A stretch of 12,008 nt of DNA from Burkholderiaceae bacterium (GTDB taxonomy: Bacteria; Pseudomonadota; Gammaproteobacteria; Burkholderiales; Burkholderiaceae): positions 1-12,008 of the forward strand of contig JASLEM010000381.1 in assembly GCA_030151165.1 (NCBI GenBank). Direction: 5' to 3'. Made by a program: the position numbers and the translations under genes. Below are positions 7,517-12,008 of this stretch, piece after piece. Numbering within the stretch: position 1 is the first letter of the stretch; the number at the start of each line of letters is the position of its first letter. The notes under the pieces were generated by a model. The model did not search any database, was not told where the DNA came from, and saw only the letters and a program-made list of their open reading frames with translations.

Positions 7517-7601
7517 CATTGGCCGACCCGCGTTTCGCAGCGTGTCAATGGCCCGACCGCGGGTTCGTCCGCTGGCGGGCGGTATCGAAATGTGTCCATT
7601 G
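7517..7601. repeat. Degenerate repeats in noncoding stretch
   Basis: The 448-base gap from 7482 to 7929 has no convincing gene. Its first part holds two similar stretches in direct orientation, starting CATTGGCCGACC at 7517 and CAATGGCCCGACC at 7546, and CCATTG at 7596-7601 is the inverse of CAATGG at 7546-7551. Both latter copies are preceded by GTGT. This could be a regulatory cluster or an eroded end of a mobile element; I cannot assign it. The second part of the gap holds the small-RNA candidate and terminator. Confidence 0.3.
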
Positions 7602-7624
7602 CGATGCAAACGGGCCAAACGGCG

Positions 7625-7745
7625 GACACGACAGGAGCGTCTACTTCGTGTCGTACCTTTCTCGATGGGGTGCAACCCGGCGGCGCTACTTCCCTTCCTC
7701 CCTGGCTGCCGGACTCCCAGCCCGGCCTTGTGCCGGGCTTTTTTT
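7625..7745 (+). ncRNA. Candidate small RNA with CUUCCUCCC loop
   Basis: Three hairpins follow one another. The first pairs GACACG (7625-7630) with CGTGTC (7647-7652). The second pairs CCGGCGGC (7677-7684) with GCTGCCGG (7705-7712), eight pairs with one G-U, and exposes a 20-base pyrimidine-rich loop containing CTTCCTCCC at 7694-7702. The third is the intrinsic terminator. The loop is complementary to purine-rich ribosome sites, and similar C-rich hairpin loops define the cuckoo and CcsR small RNAs of alphaproteobacteria. From about 7592 all three forward frames stay open past the terminator, so no short protein ends inside the transcript. The 5' end is a guess because no convincing promoter is seen. 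It could instead be the 3' untranslated region of the oxygenase-like gene, processed or not. Confidence 0.5.
7719..7745 (+). terminator. Strong Rho-independent terminator
   Basis: A perfect 8-base stem AGCCCGGC (7719-7726) and GCCGGGCT (7732-7739) with a 5-base loop CTTGT, running straight into seven T residues (7739-7745). This is the only textbook intrinsic terminator in the window. It acts on plus-strand transcripts, either from the small-RNA candidate or read-through from the gene ending at 7481. Confidence 0.92.
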
Positions 7746-7929
7746 CGCCCGCGGCGCGGCCTCGCCCTGCAGGTGCCCGTGACTTCCTCGGGTTCGGCCC
7801 CGCGTCCTGCGAATTCCTGCGCAACTCGGGCGCGCCGTGCCGCGCGACGCACGCCCGGGCGCGCGGACGGCGGCGTATGCTGGCCCGCACCCGGTTCGCG
7901 GCGTTCGCCGTGCCAGGAAAGGAGCCCCG

Positions 7930-8526
7930 ATGCCGATTCGCTTCTCCCGCCAGGAGCATGCCGTCCACCCTCGCGTCCGCCGCGTCGCCTCGGCCGCGTT
8001 GCTCGCGGCGGTGCTCAGCCCCGGCGCGTTCGCCGCGCAGGGCGACGACGACGCCACCGCGGTCGCGCGCGCGAAGCCGCAGGAACTGATCGTCGCCGGC
8101 GACATCACGCCCACGCAGCGCGCCGCGATCCTCGAGCCGATCCAGGCGCTCTACGGGTTCTGGAACAACGGCAGCCCGGCGCTGCTGCAGAAGGCGCTGT
8201 CGCCGCAGTTCTTCGACCACGCCTTGCCGCCGGGGCGTCCGCAGGGGCCCGCGGGCCCGGCCGCGGCGTCCAAGGGCTTCCTCGCCGCGGTGCCCGACCT
8301 CGTCGTGGCGGTCGTGCAGCAGGAGGTCGTCGGCGACCGCGTCATCTCGCAGGTGCGCCTGACCGGCCACTTCACCGGCACGCTGGGCGGCGTCAAGGGC
8401 ACGGGGCAGGCGATCGACTTCCTCGCCATCGACATCCTGCGCGTGCGCGACGGCAAGGTGACGGACAACTGGCACGTCGAGGACAACCTCGGCTTCGAGC
8501 AGCAGGCCGGGCTGTTGCCGAAGTGA
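7930..8526 (+). CDS. Secreted SnoaL-like (NTF2-fold) protein
   Basis: A 198-residue protein with a purine-rich AGGAAAGGAG ribosome site just upstream of ATG 7930, which settles the start over an in-frame upstream ATG at 7837. The N-terminus is a Sec signal peptide with likely cleavage after AFA near residue 36. The mature part resembles the SnoaL-like ester-cyclase group of the NTF2 fold: an N-terminal helix with LYGFWNNGSPALLQKALSPQFFDH, then strands VVGDRVISQVRLTGHFTG, FLAIDILRVRDGKVTDNWHVEDN, and a final LGFEQQAG. Such proteins bind or cyclise small hydrophobic compounds, but many exported ones have no known substrate. It stands alone between the terminator and a convergent small gene. Confidence 0.8.
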   Translation: MPIRFSRQEHAVHPRVRRVASAALLAAVLSPGAFAAQGDDDATAVARAKPQELIVAGDITPTQRAAILEPIQALYGFWNNGSPALLQKALSPQFFDHALPPGRPQGPAGPAAASKGFLAAVPDLVVAVVQQEVVGDRVISQVRLTGHFTGTLGGVKGTGQAIDFLAIDILRVRDGKVTDNWHVEDNLGFEQQAGLLPK

Positions 8527-8549
8527 CGCGCAGCGCGTGACTCGAAGCG

Positions 8550-8574
8550 GCGGCGCGCCGGGAGGGCGCGTCGC
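8550..8574. terminator. GC hairpin between convergent genes
   Basis: A 10-base stem with one G-U pair (8550-8559 with 8565-8574) and a 5-base loop lies between the stop of the SnoaL-like gene (8526) and that of the convergent small gene (8590). It contains GGCGCGCC. It is positioned to end both transcripts, but there is no T-tract, so the call is tentative. Confidence 0.4.
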
Positions 8575-8589
8575 GTCAGGCCGGGCAGC

Positions 8590-8847
8590 TCAGTGCCAGG
8601 GGCCCGTGTAGGTCGCCAGCTCGTCCTCGAGGTGCAGGTCCTGGATCGCGCTCTCGGCGCAGCGGCGGCCGATCTCGATGCAGTGCGCGAGGTCGCTCAT
8701 CACGAGCGAATCCGGCGTCGGGATGAACTGCCAGTGGTCGTCCGGGGCGATGAGGCAGATCTCCGGGCGCCAGCCGGTCTGGCCGGCGGCGGCCGGCTGG
8801 GCGGTCACCAGGATCTCGTAGTCGCGGTAGGCGTATCTGCGGTTCAT
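8590..8847 (-). CDS. Small hypothetical protein, 85 residues
   Basis: An 85-residue acidic protein starting at ATG 8847-8845 (MNRRYAYRDYEILVTAQ). An upstream in-frame GTG at 8886 would add 13 residues (MIARSPRDPRNPP) of unlikely composition. The sequence opens with strand-like stretches (YRDYEILVTAQ, WRPEICLIAPDD) and ends in a long helix (VMSDLAHCIEIGRRCAESAIQDLHLEDE), a small alpha/beta layout seen in several short Burkholderiales proteins. Two cysteines lie in or near the helix. I do not recognise a functional motif. No good ribosome site is visible, but composition is unlike that of the antisense frames and the gene meets its neighbour tail to tail. Confidence 0.65.
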   Translation of the reverse strand: MNRRYAYRDYEILVTAQPAAAGQTGWRPEICLIAPDDHWQFIPTPDSLVMSDLAHCIEIGRRCAESAIQDLHLEDELATYTGPWH

Positions 8848-9022
8848 CGGCGGGTTGCGTGGGTCACGCGGCGATCGGGCGATCACGCAGTGTGGACGGC
8901 GCGGCGGCGTTCCGGTCGATCGAGCAAGGCGCGGATTGTCCGCCAGTTCCTGGTTTCGTGCACGCGGCGCAGTTCACGGTCGGGCAGGGCACGTGCGTAC
9001 GGTCGCGTTCTGGCATGCGCCT

Positions 9023-9048
9023 TGCGTAGCTTGCATACAAGCAACGCA
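9023..9048. promoter_or_regulatory. GntR/FCD-type operator candidate
   Basis: A near-perfect inverted repeat: left arm TGCGTAGCTTG (9023-9033), centre CATA, right arm CAAGCAACGCA (9038-9048), with 10 of 11 pairs matching. The core CTTGCATACAAG fits the TTG-nnnn-CAA form typical of FadR/FCD-type GntR operators. It lies 64 bases upstream of the GntR start codon, in the only noncoding gap ahead of the operon, so autoregulation is likely. A flanking CATGCG (9014-9019) and CGCATG (9045-9050) form an overlapping second inverted repeat. Confidence 0.65.
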
Positions 9049-9111
9049 TGTAAGCCCGTCGCGCCGATCTTGTGCACGACAACAGGGCTTGCGGCTCCAG
9101 ACCAGCGCACC

Positions 9112-9939
9112 GTGAGCACCACTTCCGTTCCTCGTTCGACCCCCGCGCAGATCGCCGACAGCGTCGTCGACGCGATCCTCGCCGGCCGCGTGACGCCGGG
9201 CCAGCGCCTGGGCGAGCAGGAGCTGGCGGACGTGTTCGGCGTGAGCCGCACGTTGGTGCGCGAGGCGATGGCGCGGCTGTCGGCGCGCGGCATGGTGGAG
9301 GTGTCGAGCCGCCGCGGCTGGTTCGTGGTCGAGCCCTCGCGCGAGGACGCGACCGAGGCCTTCGACGCGCGCGTCGCGATCGAGACGGGCATGCTGCAGT
9401 CGCTCGCCGCGCCGCTGCCCAAGGCCCGCCTCGCGCGCCTGAAGGCGCACTACAAGGCCGAGCAGGCGGCGATCCGCCAGGGCGAGCCGGGCCAGCGCAG
9501 CTACCTGCTCGGCGACTTCCACGTCTGCCTGGCCGAGTGCGTCAGCGGCCCGCTGCTGGCCGACATCCTGCGCGACCTGACCGCGCGCACCACGCTCGTG
9601 GCGACGCTGTTCCAGTCGACGCACGACGCCGCCTTGTCGTGCGCGGATCACGTCGCGATCGTCGACGCGCTCGAGGCCGGCGACGCGCCCGCCGCGGCCG
9701 CGTTGATGCGCGAACACATCGGCGCCGTCGCCGCCGCGCTCGGCAAGCCCGTGCCGCAGGCCGATCCGCTCGATCCGCTGCGCCAGGCGCTGCAGCGGCC
9801 AGCGAGCGCCGCGTCGACGCGCGCGCCGGCGCCGAAGCCGGCCCGCAAGCCGCGCCGCCTGTTCACCGACCTGATTCCAGCCACCGCCACCCCCGCCATC
9901 GCCACACGCGCGCCGCAACGGCGCCACAAGGAGAATTGA
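9112..9939 (+). CDS. GntR family regulator, FCD domain
   Basis: A 275-residue regulator starting at GTG 9112. Residues 10-74 form the GntR winged helix-turn-helix (PGQRLGEQELADVFGVSRTL, VREAMARLSARGMVEV, RRGWFVV). Residues 78-210 form the FCD ligand domain, with His137 (in GDFH), His180 and His202 as probable metal ligands; the usual Asp four residues before the first His is absent, with Asp135 at minus two instead. Beyond the FCD domain is an unusual basic, Pro/Ala/Arg-rich tail of about 60 residues (215-275). FCD regulators sense organic acids or amino acids. Its stop abuts the start of the binding-protein gene, so it heads the transporter operon and probably controls it through the upstream inverted repeat. 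No clear ribosome site precedes the GTG. Confidence 0.88.
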   Translation: MSTTSVPRSTPAQIADSVVDAILAGRVTPGQRLGEQELADVFGVSRTLVREAMARLSARGMVEVSSRRGWFVVEPSREDATEAFDARVAIETGMLQSLAAPLPKARLARLKAHYKAEQAAIRQGEPGQRSYLLGDFHVCLAECVSGPLLADILRDLTARTTLVATLFQSTHDAALSCADHVAIVDALEAGDAPAAAALMREHIGAVAAALGKPVPQADPLDPLRQALQRPASAASTRAPAPKPARKPRRLFTDLIPATATPAIATRAPQRRHKEN

Positions 9940-9942
9940 GTG
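9929..9942 (+). promoter_or_regulatory. Ribosome site inside gntR end, stop-start junction
   Basis: AAGGAGAA lies in the last codons of the regulator gene, and its TGA stop (9937-9939) is followed with no gap by the GTG start of the binding-protein gene (TGAGTG). This supports the GTG start and translational coupling of regulator and transporter. Confidence 0.75.
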
Positions 9943-10734
9943 AGCCTGCAACGACGTCCCTTCATCGCACTGGCCTTCGCAGCGGCCGCGCTGCTGTCCA
10001 CCGCCGTCGCGCACGCGCAGGGCGCGCTCGACGGCGTGATGGCGAAGAAGTCGATCACCATCGCGATCCCGACCGACTTCCCGCCCTACGGCTTCGTCGG
10101 CACCGATATGGCGCCGCAGGGCCTGGACATCGACATGGCCAGGCTGATCGCCGCGAAGCTGGGCGTGGCTGTCGAGCTGGTGCCGGTGTCGAGCGCCAAC
10201 CGCATCCCGTACCTCGTCACGAGGAAGGCCGACCTCGTGATCTCCACGCTCGGCAAGACGCCCGAGCGTGCGCAGGTGATCGACTTCACGAGCGCCTACT
10301 CGCCGTACTACCAGGCGGTGTTCGCGCCCAAGACGACGGTCATCAAGTCCGCGGCCGACCTCGCCGGCAAGACGATCTCGGTCACGCGCGGCGCGCTCGA
10401 GGACACCGAGCTGACGAAGATCGCGCCGCCCGCGGCCGACATCAAGCGCTTCGAGGACAACAACGCGACGGTGTCGGCGTTCGTCTCCGGCCAGGTGCAG
10501 GTGATCGCGACCGGCGCGTCGGTGGCCGGCAACATGATGGCGCGCAACCCGCAGCTGAGCGTCGAGTACAAGCTGCTGCTCAAGGAGTCGCCCAACTTCA
10601 TCGGCGTGGCCAAGGGCGAGGACAAGCTGCGGCTCAAGGTCGACGAGATCATCGCCGCGGCGAAGGCCAGCGGCGACCTCGACAAGCTCGCGATGAAGTG
10701 GCTCGGCCGGCCCGCGGGCGACCTGCCTAACTGA
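9940..10734 (+). CDS. Amino-acid ABC transporter periplasmic binding protein
   Basis: A 264-residue family 3 solute-binding protein. Residues 1-26 are a Sec signal peptide (MSLQRRPFIALAF..., cleavage after AHA). The mature part shows the family's order of blocks: ITIAIPTDFPPYGF at 39-52, GLDIDMARLIAAKLGV at 61-76, RKADLVISTLGKTPERAQVIDF at 95-116, with Arg110 as the residue expected to hold the ligand carboxylate, then the DLAGKTISVTRG hinge region. It captures an amino acid, or a related organic compound, in the periplasm and delivers it to the two permeases that follow. The ligand cannot be named from sequence. It sits between the GntR regulator and the permeases, 31 bases before the first. 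Confidence 0.93.
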   Translation: MSLQRRPFIALAFAAAALLSTAVAHAQGALDGVMAKKSITIAIPTDFPPYGFVGTDMAPQGLDIDMARLIAAKLGVAVELVPVSSANRIPYLVTRKADLVISTLGKTPERAQVIDFTSAYSPYYQAVFAPKTTVIKSAADLAGKTISVTRGALEDTELTKIAPPAADIKRFEDNNATVSAFVSGQVQVIATGASVAGNMMARNPQLSVEYKLLLKESPNFIGVAKGEDKLRLKVDEIIAAAKASGDLDKLAMKWLGRPAGDLPN

Positions 10735-10765
10735 CAATCGAAGCGGACATTCGCCAGGGCCGCCG

Positions 10766-11443
10766 ATGATCCATCTCGACTTCGCCGCCGTCCTCAAGGA
10801 CTGGCCGTTGCTGCTCCAGGGCGCGCTCTTCACGCTGGGCCTGACGGCGATCGCGTCGCTGCTGGGCCTCGCGCTCGGCATCGCCTGCGCCCGCGCGCGC
10901 ACGCACGGCGCCGCGCCGCTGCGCGCGGCCGCGGCGGCGTACGTCGAGCTGATCCGCAACACGCCGTTCATCGTGCAGCTGTTCTTCATCTTCTTCGGCC
11001 TGCCCAGCCTCGGGCTGCACCTGGGCTCGGAGACGGCGTCGATCATCGCGATGACGCTCAACCTCGGCGCCTACGCGGCCGAGATCGTGCGCGCGGGCAT
11101 CGACGGCACGCCGCGCGGCCAGATCGAGGCCGCGCGCAGCCTCGCGATGACCGAGGCGCAGGTGTTCCTCAAGGTGGTGCTGCCGCCGGCGCTCGGGCGC
11201 GTCTGGCCGTCGATGGTGAGCCAGATCGTGATCGTGATGCTGGGGTCGGCGGTCTGCGGGCAGATCGCGGCGCAGGAGCTGAGCTACGACGCCAACCTCA
11301 TCATGAGCCGCAACTTCCGCTACTTCGAGGCGAACTTCGTCGCGGGCGCGGTGTACCTCGCGCTCGCGGTCGGCGTGCGGCATGCGCTGAACTGGGCCGG
11401 GCCGCGCTGGATCTTCGGCCGGCCGCTGCAGGCAGGGCACTGA
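10766..11443 (+). CDS. Amino-acid ABC transporter permease (HisM/HisQ type)
   Basis: A 225-residue inner-membrane permease of the polar amino-acid class. Hydrophobic segments begin near residues 15, 65, 85 and 185, and YVELIRNTPFIVQLFFIFFGLP is the family's hallmark block. The cytoplasmic coupling loop is intact (GQIEAARSLAMTEAQVFLKV, then VLPPAL); the usual Gly of EAA...G is Ala here. Length is normal for the family. It would pair with the next permease to form the channel. The ATG at 10766 has a weak ribosome site. Its TGA stop is followed after one base by the ATG of the next gene (TGAGATG). Confidence 0.92.
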   Translation: MIHLDFAAVLKDWPLLLQGALFTLGLTAIASLLGLALGIACARARTHGAAPLRAAAAAYVELIRNTPFIVQLFFIFFGLPSLGLHLGSETASIIAMTLNLGAYAAEIVRAGIDGTPRGQIEAARSLAMTEAQVFLKVVLPPALGRVWPSMVSQIVIVMLGSAVCGQIAAQELSYDANLIMSRNFRYFEANFVAGAVYLALAVGVRHALNWAGPRWIFGRPLQAGH

Positions 11444-11444
11444 G

Positions 11445-11930
11445 ATGGTCGACTTCTCGGTCTGGCAAATCCTCTGGAATCTGCTGCTGGCGGCGCGCTG
11501 GACGGTGGTGCTGTCGCTGATCGCGTTCGTCGGCGGCGGCGTCGTCGGCCTCGCGCTGCTGGTCGCGCGGCTGCGGCGCTGGCGCGGCGTCGGAGCGGCG
11601 GTGTCGGCGTACGTGCAGGTGTTCCAGGGCACGCCGCTGCTGATCCAGTTGTTCGTCGCGTACTTCGGGCTGGCGCTGTTCGGCTTCAACGTGTCGCCGT
11701 GGATCGCGGCCTCGGCGGCGCTGACCTTCTATGCGAGCGCCTATCTGACCGAGATCTGGCGCGGCTGCGTCAACGCGATCCCGAAAGGGCAGTGGGAGGC
11801 CGCCGACAGCCTCGCGCTGAGCTTCGGCGAGAAGCTGCGCCACGTCGTCGGCCCGCAGGCGCTGCGCATCGCGGTGCCGCCGACGGTGGGCTTCGTCGTC
11901 CAGCTGGTCAAGGGGACGGCGCTCGCGTAG
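11445..11930 (+). pseudogene. Second amino-acid permease, truncated at inverted junction
   Basis: The reading frame encodes 161 residues of a HisM/HisQ-type permease: an N-terminal membrane segment (LLLAARWTVVLSLIAFVGGG), the block YVQVFQGTPLLIQLFVAYFG, and the EAA coupling loop (KGQWEAADSLALSFGEKL), again with Ala in place of the conserved Gly. It ends in QLVKGTALA followed by TAG at 11928-11930. Family members run to about 215-225 residues, so the last two membrane segments are missing. The stop is created where the sequence changes into an inverted copy of this gene's own middle part. Up to the junction the gene is undamaged, so either the truncation is recent or the join is an artefact. 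If real, the product would probably not function. Confidence 0.85.
11651..11741 (+). repeat. Inverted repeat, left copy inside permease gene
   Basis: This 91-base part of the second permease gene (GTTCGTCGCG... to ...GCGAGCGCC) recurs in inverted orientation at 11918-12008. The alignment is ungapped with six differences, at 11672, 11676, 11703, 11705, 11726 and 11732. The two arms are separated by 176 bases. Confidence 0.93.
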
Positions 11931-12008
11931 AACGTCAGCGCCGCCGAGGCCGCCACCCACGGCGACACGTTGAAGCCGAACAACGCGAGCCCGAAGTACG
12001 CGACGAAC
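11918..12008 (-). repeat. Inverted, diverged copy of permease fragment
   Basis: Read on the minus strand, this segment encodes FVAYFGLALFGFNVSPW, then VAASAALTFYASA, the same peptide as the permease gene with one Ile-to-Val change. Four of the six nucleotide differences are at third codon positions and two at first positions. The copy runs to the window edge and may continue beyond. It joins the intact permease sequence at GGCGCTCGC (11919-11927), a short stretch that fits both partners. Confidence 0.92.

Noticed and set aside
7494..8540. Plus-strand frames running through the small-RNA candidate and terminator
   Set aside because: They read through a strong intrinsic terminator and into the SnoaL-like gene in the wrong frame. 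No ribosome site with a matching start and a stop before the terminator exists.
9072..10730. 552-codon plus-strand frame spanning regulator and binding-protein genes
   Set aside because: It crosses two well-supported genes in another frame and is dominated by Arg/Gly/Ala.
8974..11061. Long minus-strand frame opposite the transporter operon
   Set aside because: It lies antisense to the regulator, binding protein and permease, all of which are clear family members, and has shadow-frame composition.
11741..11983. Minus-strand 80-residue frame starting FGFNVSPW
   Set aside because: It is the inverted permease fragment running through the junction into antisense permease sequence, a product of the rearrangement and not a gene.

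Overview
The window reads as chromosomal DNA of a high-GC betaproteobacterium, most likely of the order Burkholderiales. This is inferred from the strong G/C bias at third codon positions, the amino-acid ABC transporter with an FCD-type GntR regulator, and the general style of the secreted proteins. No rRNA, tRNA or CRISPR array is visible. Eleven genes are complete; one runs off the left edge and one is broken near the right edge.

Left part (1-3243) looks like accessory, defence-flavoured DNA and is by eye somewhat less GC-rich than the rest. A partial gene of unknown function (1-534, minus) starts directly after the stop of a WYL-domain regulator (535-1527, minus). Across a palindrome-bearing divergent gap lie a 63-residue repeat protein (1698-1889, plus) and a PD-(D/E)XK-family nuclease-like protein (1945-3243, plus).

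Middle part (3518-8847) holds envelope and secreted proteins: a lipoprotein with two calcium-loop-like motifs (3518-4537), a convergent 615-residue secreted beta-helix protein (4589-6436, minus) with a LacI-type operator-like palindrome upstream, a putative HxD iron oxygenase (6612-7481), a noncoding stretch ending in a strong intrinsic terminator, a secreted SnoaL-like protein (7930-8526) and a small hypothetical (8590-8847, minus). The noncoding stretch has the layout of a small RNA: a hairpin that exposes a CUUCCUCCC loop, followed directly by the terminator.

Right part (9112 to the end) is one tightly packed operon: a GntR/FCD regulator, a periplasmic amino-acid-binding protein, and two HisM/HisQ-type permeases. 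A near-perfect inverted repeat of GntR/FCD operator type stands upstream of the regulator, suggesting autoregulation of the uptake system. No ATPase gene is in view.

The most unusual signal is at the far right. The second permease is cut short by a TAG codon exactly where the sequence turns into an inverted, about 93%-identical copy of an internal part of the same gene. The six differences over 91 bases leave the protein almost unchanged (one Ile-to-Val), so the copy is a diverged homologue and not a simple fold-back of the same molecule. It may be a real inverted duplication or a chimeric join; the window alone cannot decide.
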